Both the position numbers and the translations under genes were made by a program. Under the pieces are notes generated by a model. It saw nothing but the letters and a program-made list of their open reading frames with translations. It was not told the DNA's origin and did no database searches. DNA of 64,000 nucleotides from DLAJ01 sp023663615 (GTDB lineage: Bacteria > Bacillota > Clostridia > Lachnospirales > Lachnospiraceae), in contig JAMPHA010000006.1 in NCBI GenBank assembly GCA_023663615.1, positions 24,317 to 88,316 of the forward strand, in the 5' to 3' direction. Every line of letters begins with the position of its first letter. The first letter of the stretch is position 1. Below, piece by piece: positions 33,724 through 41,258 of the stretch.

Positions 33724-36210
33724 ATGCCAAAGAAGACAACAACAGTGACAGCAAATACAAACAATGCATTTGACAAAGATTTATTTAAGCGCAGCGTGGT
33801 ATATAATGTAAAAACGTTATATCGCAAGAACATGGAGGAAGCGACGCCGCAGCAGATTTTTCAGGCGGTCTCCTATGCCGTGAAAGATCAGGTCATCACG
33901 AACTGGATGGACACGCAGGAGGAATACGAAAAGAAGGATCCGAAGATCGTGTATTATCTTTCCATGGAATTCCTGATGGGGCGTGCGCTCGGCAATATGA
34001 TGATCAACCTGCAGGCGTACAAGGACGCGAAGGATGCGCTCTTAGAGCTTGGTGTGGACATTAACGTGATCGAGGATCAGGAGCCGGATGCGGCGCTCGG
34101 AAACGGCGGTCTCGGACGGCTTGCGGCATGTTTCCTTGATTCGCTCGCAACGCTCGGCTACGCGGCGTACGGCTGCGGCATCCGTTACCGTTACGGCATG
34201 TTTAAGCAGGAAATCCGCGACGGCTATCAGATCGAGGTGCCGGACAACTGGCTTGTGGACGGCAACCCGTTTGAACTGCGCCGCCCGGAATATGCCAAGG
34301 AAGTGAAGTTCGGCGGCTATGTGGCGTGCCGTGTGGATGAGAACGGCAGAAATAATTACTATCAGGAAGATTATCAGGTCGTAAGAGCGGTTCCGTATGA
34401 CCTGCCGATTGTCGGCTACGGAAACCGCATTGTGAATACGCTGAGAATCTGGGATGCGGAGCCGGTTGACTGCTTCCGTCTTGATTCTTTTGACAAGGGT
34501 GACTATCAGAAAGCAGTGGAGCAGGAGAACTTAGCGCGCAACATCGTGGAAGTCCTCTATCCGAACGACAACCATTACGCAGGCAAGGAACTGCGCTTAA
34601 AGCAGCAGTATTTCTTTATTTCCGCATCCGTGCAGGAAGCGGTCGCCAAGTATATGAGAACGCATAAGGACGTGCGCAAATTATACGAGAAAGTCACGTT
34701 CCAGTTGAACGATACGCACCCGACGGTTGCGGTTGCGGAGCTGATGCGGATCTTGATGGATGAGCATTATCTGACATGGGACGAGGCGTGGAACGTGACG
34801 ACAAAAACCTGCGCGTACACGAATCATACGATCATGTCCGAAGCGCTTGAGAAGTGGCCGATCGAGCTGTTCTCCCGTCTGCTTCCGAGAGTTTACCAGA
34901 TTGTGGAGGAGATCAACCGCCGCTTCCTTCTTCAGATTGAGCAGATGTATCCGGGCAATCATGAGAAGGTCCGCAAGATGGCGATCATCTATGACGGGCA
35001 GGTCAAGATGGCGCATCTGGCAATCTGCGCAAGCTACAGTGTCAACGGCGTGGCGAGACTGCACACGGAGATTTTGAAAAATCAGGAGCTCAAAGACTTC
35101 TACGAGATGATGCCGCAGAAGTTCAACAATAAGACGAACGGAATCACGCAGAGACGTTTCCTGCTGCACGGAAACCCGCTGCTGGCGGACTGGGTGACGG
35201 CGCATGTCGGCTCGGACTGGATCACCGACTTACCGAAGATCAACAAATTAAAGGTTTATGCGGATGACGAAAAGGCACAGCAGGAGTTCATGAACATTAA
35301 GTATCAGAACAAGGTGCGCCTTGCGCAGTATATTTTAGAGCATAACGGCATCGTCGTTGATCCGCGCTCCATTTTTGACGTACAGGTAAAGCGTCTGCAT
35401 GAGTATAAGCGCCAGCTTTTGAACATTCTGCACGTCATGTATCTGTATAACTGCTTAAAAGATAATCCGGCGATGAAATTCTATCCGCGCACCTTTATCT
35501 TCGGCGCAAAGGCGGCGGCAGGTTATCGCAATGCGAAGCTGACGATCAAGTTAATCAACGCCGTTGCGGATGTGGTAAACAACGACGCTTCCATCAACGG
35601 AAAGATCAAGGTCGTATTTATTGAGAATTACCGCGTATCCAATGCGGAGCTGATCTTCGCGGCGGCGGATGTGTCCGAGCAGATTTCCACCGCCAGCAAG
35701 GAAGCGTCCGGAACGGGCAACATGAAGTTCATGTTAAACGGCGCGCTGACGCTCGGCACGATGGACGGCGCGAATGTGGAGATCGTGGAGGAAGTCGGCG
35801 AGGAGAATGCGTTTATTTTCGGGTTAAGCTCCGACGAGGTCATCCGTTATGAGAATCAGGGCGGCTACGATCCGATGGAAATCTTTAATAACGATCCCGA
35901 TGTCAGACGCGTGCTCATGCAGCTCATTAACGGCACGTTCGCGCAGGATACCGAGATGTTCCGCACGCTCTATAACTCCCTGCTTAATACGCAGAGCACG
36001 TCGAAGGCGGACACGTATTTTATTCTGAAAGACTTCCGCTCCTATGCGGACGCACAAAAGCGCGTGGAGGAAGCGTACCGGAACGAGTCGGGCTGGGCGA
36101 AGAGCGCGATCTTAAACGTAGCCTGCACGGGCAAGTTCACATCCGACAGAACGATTCAGGAGTATGTGGATGAGATCTGGAAACTCGACAAGGTGACGAT
36201 CGAGCAGTAA
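33724..36210 (+). CDS. glgP: glycogen/starch/alpha-glucan phosphorylase
   Basis: 828 residues, usual length. It releases glucose-1-phosphate from glycogen using pyridoxal phosphate. Visible motifs: YYLSMEFLMGRALGNMMINL, DAALGNGGLGRLAACFLDSLATL, QLNDTHPTVAVAELMRIL, KFNNKTNGITQRRFL and the PLP-lysine segment EASGTGNMKFMLNGALTLGT (Lys near residue 668). The ATG at 33724 follows GAAGGAGG by 8 nt. It is a single gene; TATAAT at 33672-33677 is a likely -10 with a poor -35. It complements glgC/glgD at the left edge of the window: storage there, breakdown here. Confidence 0.96.
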   Translation: MPKKTTTVTANTNNAFDKDLFKRSVVYNVKTLYRKNMEEATPQQIFQAVSYAVKDQVITNWMDTQEEYEKKDPKIVYYLSMEFLMGRALGNMMINLQAYKDAKDALLELGVDINVIEDQEPDAALGNGGLGRLAACFLDSLATLGYAAYGCGIRYRYGMFKQEIRDGYQIEVPDNWLVDGNPFELRRPEYAKEVKFGGYVACRVDENGRNNYYQEDYQVVRAVPYDLPIVGYGNRIVNTLRIWDAEPVDCFRLDSFDKGDYQKAVEQENLARNIVEVLYPNDNHYAGKELRLKQQYFFISASVQEAVAKYMRTHKDVRKLYEKVTFQLNDTHPTVAVAELMRILMDEHYLTWDEAWNVTTKTCAYTNHTIMSEALEKWPIELFSRLLPRVYQIVEEINRRFLLQIEQMYPGNHEKVRKMAIIYDGQVKMAHLAICASYSVNGVARLHTEILKNQELKDFYEMMPQKFNNKTNGITQRRFLLHGNPLLADWVTAHVGSDWITDLPKINKLKVYADDEKAQQEFMNIKYQNKVRLAQYILEHNGIVVDPRSIFDVQVKRLHEYKRQLLNILHVMYLYNCLKDNPAMKFYPRTFIFGAKAAAGYRNAKLTIKLINAVADVVNNDASINGKIKVVFIENYRVSNAELIFAAADVSEQISTASKEASGTGNMKFMLNGALTLGTMDGANVEIVEEVGEENAFIFGLSSDEVIRYENQGGYDPMEIFNNDPDVRRVLMQLINGTFAQDTEMFRTLYNSLLNTQSTSKADTYFILKDFRSYADAQKRVEEAYRNESGWAKSAILNVACTGKFTSDRTIQEYVDEIWKLDKVTIEQ

Positions 36211-36330
36211 GATGACGGTGAGCAGGATGCCGGAGGAATACGGATCTATCATGAAGCGGCGAGGGAGAAGAAATGGGAGTCCTCCGCCGGATCGGAAAGT
36301 TCCGAAATTCTGCGAGAGTAAGATTTTGAC

Positions 36331-36372
36331 AAAAAAACGGTTGTGGTATGAGAATATCACAGCCGTTTTTTT
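36331..36372 (+). terminator. terminator downstream of glgP
   Basis: Stem AAAAAAACGGTTGTG / CACAGCCGTTTTTTT; an A run on one side and a T run on the other, so it could act in both directions. It is 120 nt after the glgP stop. Confidence 0.82.
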
Positions 36373-36435
36373 GCGCGATGGGCGCGAGCGTGGAATGCGG
36401 AGCATTTCACGTCTGCTTTCGCGCGCAACGATATT

Positions 36436-36479
36436 GTCAAAAAACAGGTTGACAGAAATGTACCGGAGGGGGGTATTAT
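36436..36479 (+). promoter_or_regulatory. candidate promoter and inverted repeat before the secreted protein gene
   Basis: TTGACA (36449-36454) and TATTAT (36474-36479) with a long 19-nt spacer. TTGACA is also the right arm of an inverted repeat, TGTCAA..TTGACA, starting near 36435. Confidence 0.35.
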
Positions 36480-36548
36480 AAATACGGATAATTTTGGGTG
36501 ATACCAAAAAATAAAAAAGGAATGAAAGCATTCCGGAAAGAGGCGAAG

Positions 36549-37232
36549 ATGAAAAAGAGAATGGTAACAGCGGCGATGGCGGTGGTAACAGCGCTGTGCA
36601 TGGGAATGATCGGCATGACGGCGCCGATGCAAGTGTCCGCCGCAGGAGAATCGCAGACGGTTGTTGTGGAGACAACACAGCGGTGCAGTATTTGGAGCGC
36701 GCCTGCGACAACGGAAGAGAACCGAGTGAAATATGTGGACGAGGGGTATCAGATCACCCTTTATCCCGAAGTGATCCAAAGCGGATTGGGAGACGGGAAA
36801 ACATTCTACCGCACGATAAAGGGCGCGTATGTATTGTGCAGGTGCGTTGTTGGTGATTTGGACAGCGTAGACAGCAGCACAGCGACAGGAACAGGAACGG
36901 GGAGCGTCACAGGCAGCGCAGACAGCGGCGCTGCGGCAGGAACGGGAAGTGCCGCGCTTCCGGTTGGCAGCATGGACGACTATAGGGCACTGATAAAGGC
37001 GCTGTTGCCGCAAATTTCATATGCGCGGGTTGAGACGGAAGTCTACGATTACGGTGATGGCAGCTATAATATTGAGGAAAGATATTATGATGCAAGTGGT
37101 GAGAACATTAGAACGATTTGCTATGTAAATGAAATAGTCAGAATATGGTGTTACGTGGGGGACGGCGGTCGTCATATTACCTATTATGATGCGCAGGGAA
37201 ATATAACGGATGTTCCCGAAGAACTTTATTGA
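36549..37232 (+). CDS. secreted protein of unknown function
   Basis: 227 residues. The signal peptide (MKKRMVTAAMAVVTALCMGMIGMTAPMQVSA) has a typical cleavage site after VSA and no lipobox, so the protein is probably released. The next 75 residues contain TTQRCSIWSAPATTEENRVKYVDEGYQITLYPEVI, which looks like a bacterial SH3-type domain. A Thr/Gly/Ser/Ala linker (TATGTGTGSVTGSADSG) connects to a C-terminal part with YDYGDGSYNIEERYYDASGE, a YD-like strand pattern. I do not recognise a family. The start is taken at 36549 because of the signal peptide and the GAGGCGAAG before it. Confidence 0.65.
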   Translation: MKKRMVTAAMAVVTALCMGMIGMTAPMQVSAAGESQTVVVETTQRCSIWSAPATTEENRVKYVDEGYQITLYPEVIQSGLGDGKTFYRTIKGAYVLCRCVVGDLDSVDSSTATGTGTGSVTGSADSGAAAGTGSAALPVGSMDDYRALIKALLPQISYARVETEVYDYGDGSYNIEERYYDASGENIRTICYVNEIVRIWCYVGDGGRHITYYDAQGNITDVPEELY

Positions 37233-37278
37233 TGAAAACGGAAATCTGATTTAAGAGAGCAGGCAAACTGTAGAGAAG

Positions 37279-37322
37279 AGGGCGTTCCTCAAGTCATTCG
37301 ACTTTTGGAACACCCTTTTCTT
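37279..37322 (+). terminator. terminator after the secreted protein gene
   Basis: Stem GGGCGTTCC / GGAACACCC with an inner AAGTC/GACTT stem and a TTTTCTT tail. Confidence 0.8.
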
Positions 37323-37395
37323 AAAATAAAAGGCAGATGGATTACAAATAAATAGTTCCATGAACTTCAAATCTTTTGTGAACCTTTTACCTGCG

Positions 37396-37464
37396 GAATT
37401 TATTGCCTCATGGAGCGAGGTAGAGATGATCTTTGAAAGGATCGGGAAAAAACTATATTCATAA
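37396..37464 (+). pseudogene. remnant of a PadR-family gene (3' end only)
   Basis: In one frame this reads EFIASWSEVEMIFERIGKKLYS followed by a stop, which aligns with the end of the intact PadR protein at 38365-38709 (YIASWSEIEKIFGRIGI). Just upstream, 37335-37372 resembles the sequence around the intact PadR stop codon (38698-38732). It is the debris of an earlier copy of this gene pair. Confidence 0.6.
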
Positions 37465-37467
37465 ATA

Positions 37468-37496
37468 TTGACTTGATGAATAGCATATATTATAAT
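37468..37496 (+). promoter_or_regulatory. sigma-A promoter of the HAAS-PadR operon
   Basis: TTGACT, exactly 17 nt, TATAAT. It is the best -35/-10 pair in the window, 43 nt before the HAAS gene start. Confidence 0.85.
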
Positions 37497-37500
37497 GAAA

Positions 37501-37521
37501 CTACTGATCAATAAACAGTAG
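37501..37521. promoter_or_regulatory. palindromic operator candidate at the HAAS-PadR transcription start
   Basis: CTACTG - 9 nt - CAGTAG placed 5 nt after the -10 box, at the expected transcription start. PadR proteins usually repress their own operons through such palindromes, and PadR is the second gene of this operon. Confidence 0.6.
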
Positions 37522-37538
37522 ATGAGAGGAGGGGGACT

Positions 37539-38363
37539 ATGAGAAGAATTGTTTCCAAGAAAGAGTTTATGGAAAAGTTGAAATTTTATCTGACATTTGA
37601 TTTTGACGACGAGGAATGTGCAAATATCTTAGGGGATTATGAGGAGTGGTTTTATAACGAGGGGTTACAGGGAAAGAATGAGGAAGAAATCTGTGCCGCG
37701 CTGAAACCGCCGAAAACAATCGTTCGCAATATGCGTATGGAAACCAATTACTCTTTTTTACACCGGATGCACACACTTTTTCAAAACAGGACGTTACAAG
37801 CATTAGGAGGACTGGCGGTATTTTTCTGCTTTAGCATCGCATTATTGAAAACCTGTAATGAAAGGTCGTGGAGCTATCTGTATGCGGCGTTGGGGATGAT
37901 GTTTTTCTATTTTATCGTTGGAATGATATTGACGAAAAAAGATGTGCCGTATCGGAAAGAAGCAGGTAACAGTAATTTGTACGGAAGTAATCTGTTTGCA
38001 ATTTGTGCCTTTATCGTAATTATAGCAGCCGAAATGTTCCTGCTTCCTAAAATGGAGCATGCCGATACCGGAAAACGGTGTTTCATGGTTGTGAGCCTCT
38101 TGATATTGGGATTTTTTGTGATAAATGTATATTTGATCGTGAAAAAAATGGTAGTGTCAGGGGAGCTTGTTTTTTTGACGACGTTGCATATATCGGGAAT
38201 TATCTCGCTTCTGCTTTTTGCCATGAATCAATCACATTTTATGTATAATGATGTCATGGAATATTCCCGTTTGGTTTATGGCAGTATCGGTATTTATATA
38301 GAAACAATTTTGTTATGTTTGATCTATTTTATAAAAAAGGTACGCGTAAAGGAAAAGGTATAG
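37539..38363 (+). CDS. HAAS-domain membrane protein (DUF1700-like)
   Basis: 274 residues. The N-terminal 80 residues (SKKEFMEKLKFYLTFDFDDEECANILGDYEEWFYNEGLQGKNEEEICAAL, split here for length at LGDYEEWF) match the HAAS/DUF1700 domain, which usually accompanies PadR regulators. Seven hydrophobic segments follow, so it is an integral membrane protein. The ATG follows GAGGAGGGGG by 4-5 nt. The PadR gene starts 1 nt after its stop. HAAS proteins are thought to transmit an envelope signal to the PadR repressor; this is family-level knowledge, not shown here. DNA is more AT-rich than the flanks. Confidence 0.75.
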   Translation: MRRIVSKKEFMEKLKFYLTFDFDDEECANILGDYEEWFYNEGLQGKNEEEICAALKPPKTIVRNMRMETNYSFLHRMHTLFQNRTLQALGGLAVFFCFSIALLKTCNERSWSYLYAALGMMFFYFIVGMILTKKDVPYRKEAGNSNLYGSNLFAICAFIVIIAAEMFLLPKMEHADTGKRCFMVVSLLILGFFVINVYLIVKKMVVSGELVFLTTLHISGIISLLLFAMNQSHFMYNDVMEYSRLVYGSIGIYIETILLCLIYFIKKVRVKEKV

Positions 38364-38364
38364 T

Positions 38365-38709
38365 ATGGATGCGCAATTAAAACGCGGAATTTTAAGCATG
38401 TGTATTTTACAGCTGTTAAAAGAAGACCGATACGGCTATGATCTGGTAAAGCTGTTGCAGGAATTTTTTCCGGATACGGAGGAAAGCACGTTGTATGCTG
38501 TCTTAAGGCGGCTTAACAAAGAGGGGCTGACAGATATGCACGACAGCGAGATTTCTCATGGTCCCAAGCGGAAATATTATCGGATTTCAAAAAAAGGGGA
38601 AGAACGGCTGAAAGATTATATTGCCTCGTGGAGTGAGATAGAAAAGATTTTTGGAAGAATCGGGATTATAATAGGGTTTGATCAAATAAGGAGAGAGGAT
38701 GGATTATAA
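38365..38709 (+). CDS. PadR-family transcriptional regulator
   Basis: A 114-residue winged-helix repressor: GILSMCILQLLKEDRYGYDLVKLLQ, ESTLYAVLRRLNKEGLTD and HGPKRKYYRISKKGEERLKDYI are the PadR core. The C-terminal helix is short. It sits 1 nt after the HAAS gene, which places sensor-like protein and repressor in one operon under the strong promoter at 37468-37496, with a likely operator at 37501-37521. A broken copy of its 3' end lies upstream of the operon. Confidence 0.9.
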   Translation: MDAQLKRGILSMCILQLLKEDRYGYDLVKLLQEFFPDTEESTLYAVLRRLNKEGLTDMHDSEISHGPKRKYYRISKKGEERLKDYIASWSEIEKIFGRIGIIIGFDQIRREDGL

Positions 38710-38788
38710 ATAGTTCCATGCACCTCAAAAAATTCCATAAAAGTTCTGTTGCATTAACTGCAAGAAGATAATTGCTTTAATATAGAAT

Positions 38789-38825
38789 TAAAAAGAACCA
38801 TCAGATTTAAGTCCGATGGTTCTTT
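38789..38825. terminator. bidirectional terminator between padR and the lipoprotein gene
   Basis: AAAAAGAACCATC / GATGGTTCTTT, A-rich on the left and T-rich on the right, between convergent genes. Confidence 0.85.
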
Positions 38826-38843
38826 GCGTAGAAATTTTTATAA

Positions 38844-39302
38844 TTATTGCAGGCTGATCTCCAACCGCCCGAACACTTCCTTTGCGGATTCTTCGGACAC
38901 CTGATTTCCTAACAGAATCCCTGTGTTGGAATTTTTGATCAGGATCGCATAATTAAATTCGGAATTGTTGAAATTCCACATCAGGTAATCGCAGGTGTCG
39001 GTGCTTCCGCTTTCGATCACGGTGGCATTCGCATCGTTCTCGACTACGTCAACATACATCTGATAACCGTCCGCCATGATGAATGTTCCCTGGCTGAGAA
39101 GTTCTCCGTCTTTTGAGATTTCAAACGGAAGATCGGAAGTAATCTCATAATGATCCGTTGTCTCGAACTTGATCGTAACCGAGTCCCCCGTATCGACCGT
39201 ATAGGTATACGTCATATAAGTATGCGCGCCGCATCCCGCAAGACAGAAGATAGCGGCCGCCATCATGCAAAAGCAACTGAGTTTTCGTTTGAATTGATTC
39301 AT
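38844..39302 (-). CDS. small lipoprotein of unknown function
   Basis: 152 residues with a clear lipoprotein signal (MNQFKRKLSCFCMMAAAIFCLAGC). The mature part is a compact beta-rich domain (TYMTYTYTVDTGDSVTIKFETTDHY... ending VFGRLEISLQ) that I cannot assign. GGGAGG lies 8-9 nt before the start. The zinc-ribbon membrane protein gene ends 16 nt upstream on the same strand, so they are co-transcribed and may act together at the membrane. Confidence 0.7.
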   Translation of the reverse strand: MNQFKRKLSCFCMMAAAIFCLAGCGAHTYMTYTYTVDTGDSVTIKFETTDHYEITSDLPFEISKDGELLSQGTFIMADGYQMYVDVVENDANATVIESGSTDTCDYLMWNFNNSEFNYAILIKNSNTGILLGNQVSEESAKEVFGRLEISLQ

Positions 39303-39318
39303 ATAAAATTCCCTCCCG

Positions 39319-40389
39319 TTAATTTAATTTTGCGCCGCATTTATTACAGAAGGCGCCGCCTGTGACTGCCTGACCGCATTGCGGGCAGAAGTGCTGTGCG
39401 CCGCCTGCGGGCTGTGCGCTGCCCTGTGGCTGTATGGGTTGAGGCTGTGCGCCGCCCGGTGCCGCCATGGCAGGCGCAGGAGCAATCTGCATCGGACCTT
39501 CCGCCTTTGCCTTTCCGAACAGCTCCTTGAATTTCGAAGACAGACCGCAGAGCTTATCGTAAAGATCAAATGTGATCTGCGTGGAAGGAGCGACCTCCAT
39601 GTAGGACACCATCATTTTTACGAGCATCCAGCTGTCGATAAACGCCGATTTGATCACAATGGCAATGATCAGCGCCAGAATCACGCCGGCGACCATATTC
39701 CAGCCCGCTGCGCGGAAAATAACTGCGACCAGCGCAAACGGGATCACCCATGCGGCAAATGTGCCAAGGATGACGACCAGCGTGGTAACGGCGGCGTCCT
39801 TTAACAGTCTTTTCGCGTTCTGGAAATAAATGACAACGCCGTCACAGGAAGCCTGGAATGCGCTCTGTTCTTTTTTGAGGAAACAATAACCGAGACAGCA
39901 TTCATCCACATAACCGAGCGCGATGCCGATAAAGGTCTGCAAAATGTTCGTGACCTGGGACATGCCGGGAACAGCGTCCAGCGCGCCGCCGATCTTGCCG
40001 ACCACCTTTTGAAGCTGTCGCACGGCGCCGCTCACGAGCCGGTCAACGACAAAGTACACATTGCTTGCGGCAAAACGCGATTTTACCATCTGTTTGCCAT
40101 ATTCAAACTGATTTTCGGGGAGTGCGCCGGTGGTGACCGCCGAGGCGATCACGGCGACATGTCCCGCTTTGATCATGTAGCCGAAATAATACATGATGAC
40201 CTTGTAAATCAGTTCGGTCAAAACAACCCACACAATGAACAGAATGTAGAGTCCGACGCCGCCGAATGCGGAGCCGATCAACATACAGAGCGCGAGCAGG
40301 ATGACGGATGCGACGGTAACGGCAGCGCCGATCCCAAGTTTGAGCCACACGAATTTCATGGTCCCTAAGTAGATGTCTTTTGCTTTCAT
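39319..40389 (-). CDS. multi-pass membrane protein with C-terminal zinc ribbon
   Basis: 356 residues. Six or so hydrophobic segments (AAVTVASVILLALCMLIGSAF, VGLYILFIVWVVLTELIY, AAVTTLVVILGTFAAWVIPFALVAVIF, MVAGVILALIIAIVIKSAFI) are followed by a cytosolic tail with a Pro/Ala/Gln-rich linker (about 300-330) and a zinc ribbon, CPQCGQ..CNKCG, with four Cys. Proteins of this kind are common in Lachnospiraceae but not characterised. The start follows CACGGAGG by 6 nt. It leads a two-gene operon with the small lipoprotein. I cannot propose a substrate or partner beyond the neighbour. Confidence 0.75.
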   Translation of the reverse strand: MKAKDIYLGTMKFVWLKLGIGAAVTVASVILLALCMLIGSAFGGVGLYILFIVWVVLTELIYKVIMYYFGYMIKAGHVAVIASAVTTGALPENQFEYGKQMVKSRFAASNVYFVVDRLVSGAVRQLQKVVGKIGGALDAVPGMSQVTNILQTFIGIALGYVDECCLGYCFLKKEQSAFQASCDGVVIYFQNAKRLLKDAAVTTLVVILGTFAAWVIPFALVAVIFRAAGWNMVAGVILALIIAIVIKSAFIDSWMLVKMMVSYMEVAPSTQITFDLYDKLCGLSSKFKELFGKAKAEGPMQIAPAPAMAAPGGAQPQPIQPQGSAQPAGGAQHFCPQCGQAVTGGAFCNKCGAKLN

Positions 40390-40545
40390 TCAATACCTCC
40401 GTGTTGTTTTTTGGTGTCTGTTTCTATAGGATAAGGCGTTGTGCCGTATCTTTTGCGGATGTTGGAGCCGGCTGCGTCAAACGGTGTAGGCGGCGGATGA
40501 GCGCGGTTCCTGCGGCCGCGGGTAATGGGCGAAGCGGACGCGTCA

Positions 40546-40995
40546 TCATCCGTTTGGCGTCTGCTGCGGGGAAGCGGACTCGGAAATGCCGCTGCACAGA
40601 CCGCGCCGGATGTCCTCGATAATGCGGGAGATCGAATCCAGCGTATGGATGATCGAATGCATACGAGCCGTTTCGGATTCGTCGATCACGCCGTCGCGCA
40701 TGATCTCGACCAGATCATTGGAAATCTGCTCCATATCCTGTGCCGAACCCAAAAACTCAAGAACAAGGCGGTCTAAATTAGAAGGTGCGTCGGAGAGCAC
40801 GTCGTCTTTTAACAGATAATCCGTGGTGACATGAAAAAAATTACTGATAGCGACTAATTTATCGATTTCGGGATAAGAAGAACCGAGTTCCCATTTGGAA
40901 ATTGTCTGACGGCTGACGTCAAGTCCTTCTGCGAGAGCTGCCTGCGACAAATTCGAACGGCTGCGCAGGATATAGAGTTTTTCCGAAAAACTCAT
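40546..40995 (-). CDS. XRE-family transcriptional regulator
   Basis: 149 residues with an N-terminal helix-turn-helix (SFSEKLYILRSRSNLSQAALAEGLDVSRQTISKWELGSSYPEIDKL) and a helical C-terminus without membrane segments. The start at 40995 is chosen because AGGAGGT lies 8 nt upstream; an open frame continues 111 nt further up but is AT-rich and uncharacteristic. It is divergent from the hydratase gene and reads toward the zinc-ribbon operon 156 nt downstream. Target unknown; the divergent hydratase promoter is one candidate. Confidence 0.85.
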   Translation of the reverse strand: MSFSEKLYILRSRSNLSQAALAEGLDVSRQTISKWELGSSYPEIDKLVAISNFFHVTTDYLLKDDVLSDAPSNLDRLVLEFLGSAQDMEQISNDLVEIMRDGVIDESETARMHSIIHTLDSISRIIEDIRRGLCSGISESASPQQTPNG

Positions 40996-41180
40996 AGTAA
41001 AGTACCTCCTGTGGTAGCGTAGTAACGTGTGAACGAAAGAACCATAAAAAATAAATAAAAAAAGTATGAACCTATTATAACATTGTACGCGATAAAAGAG
41101 AAGCAACTATAACGTGCAATTTTTGGAGACGTCTGCAACCGCAGGTGGCGCGGGATTGAGAGTTTTTTGGAAAGCGCCAC

Positions 41181-41209
41181 TTGCGCAAGGCGCGCACTTC
41201 CCGTATAAT
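41181..41209 (+). promoter_or_regulatory. sigma-A promoter of the hydratase gene
   Basis: TTGCGC, 17-nt spacer, TATAAT, 49 nt before the ATG. Confidence 0.72.
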
Positions 41210-41258
41210 ACAAGGTGCGGCATGCAGAGACGATTTGGAAGAGAACGGAGGAAAAACG

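Noticed and set aside
36212..36481. 89-codon plus-strand open frame after glgP
   Set aside because: It spans the terminator at 36331-36372, has no ribosome binding site and an Arg-rich, non-conserved product.
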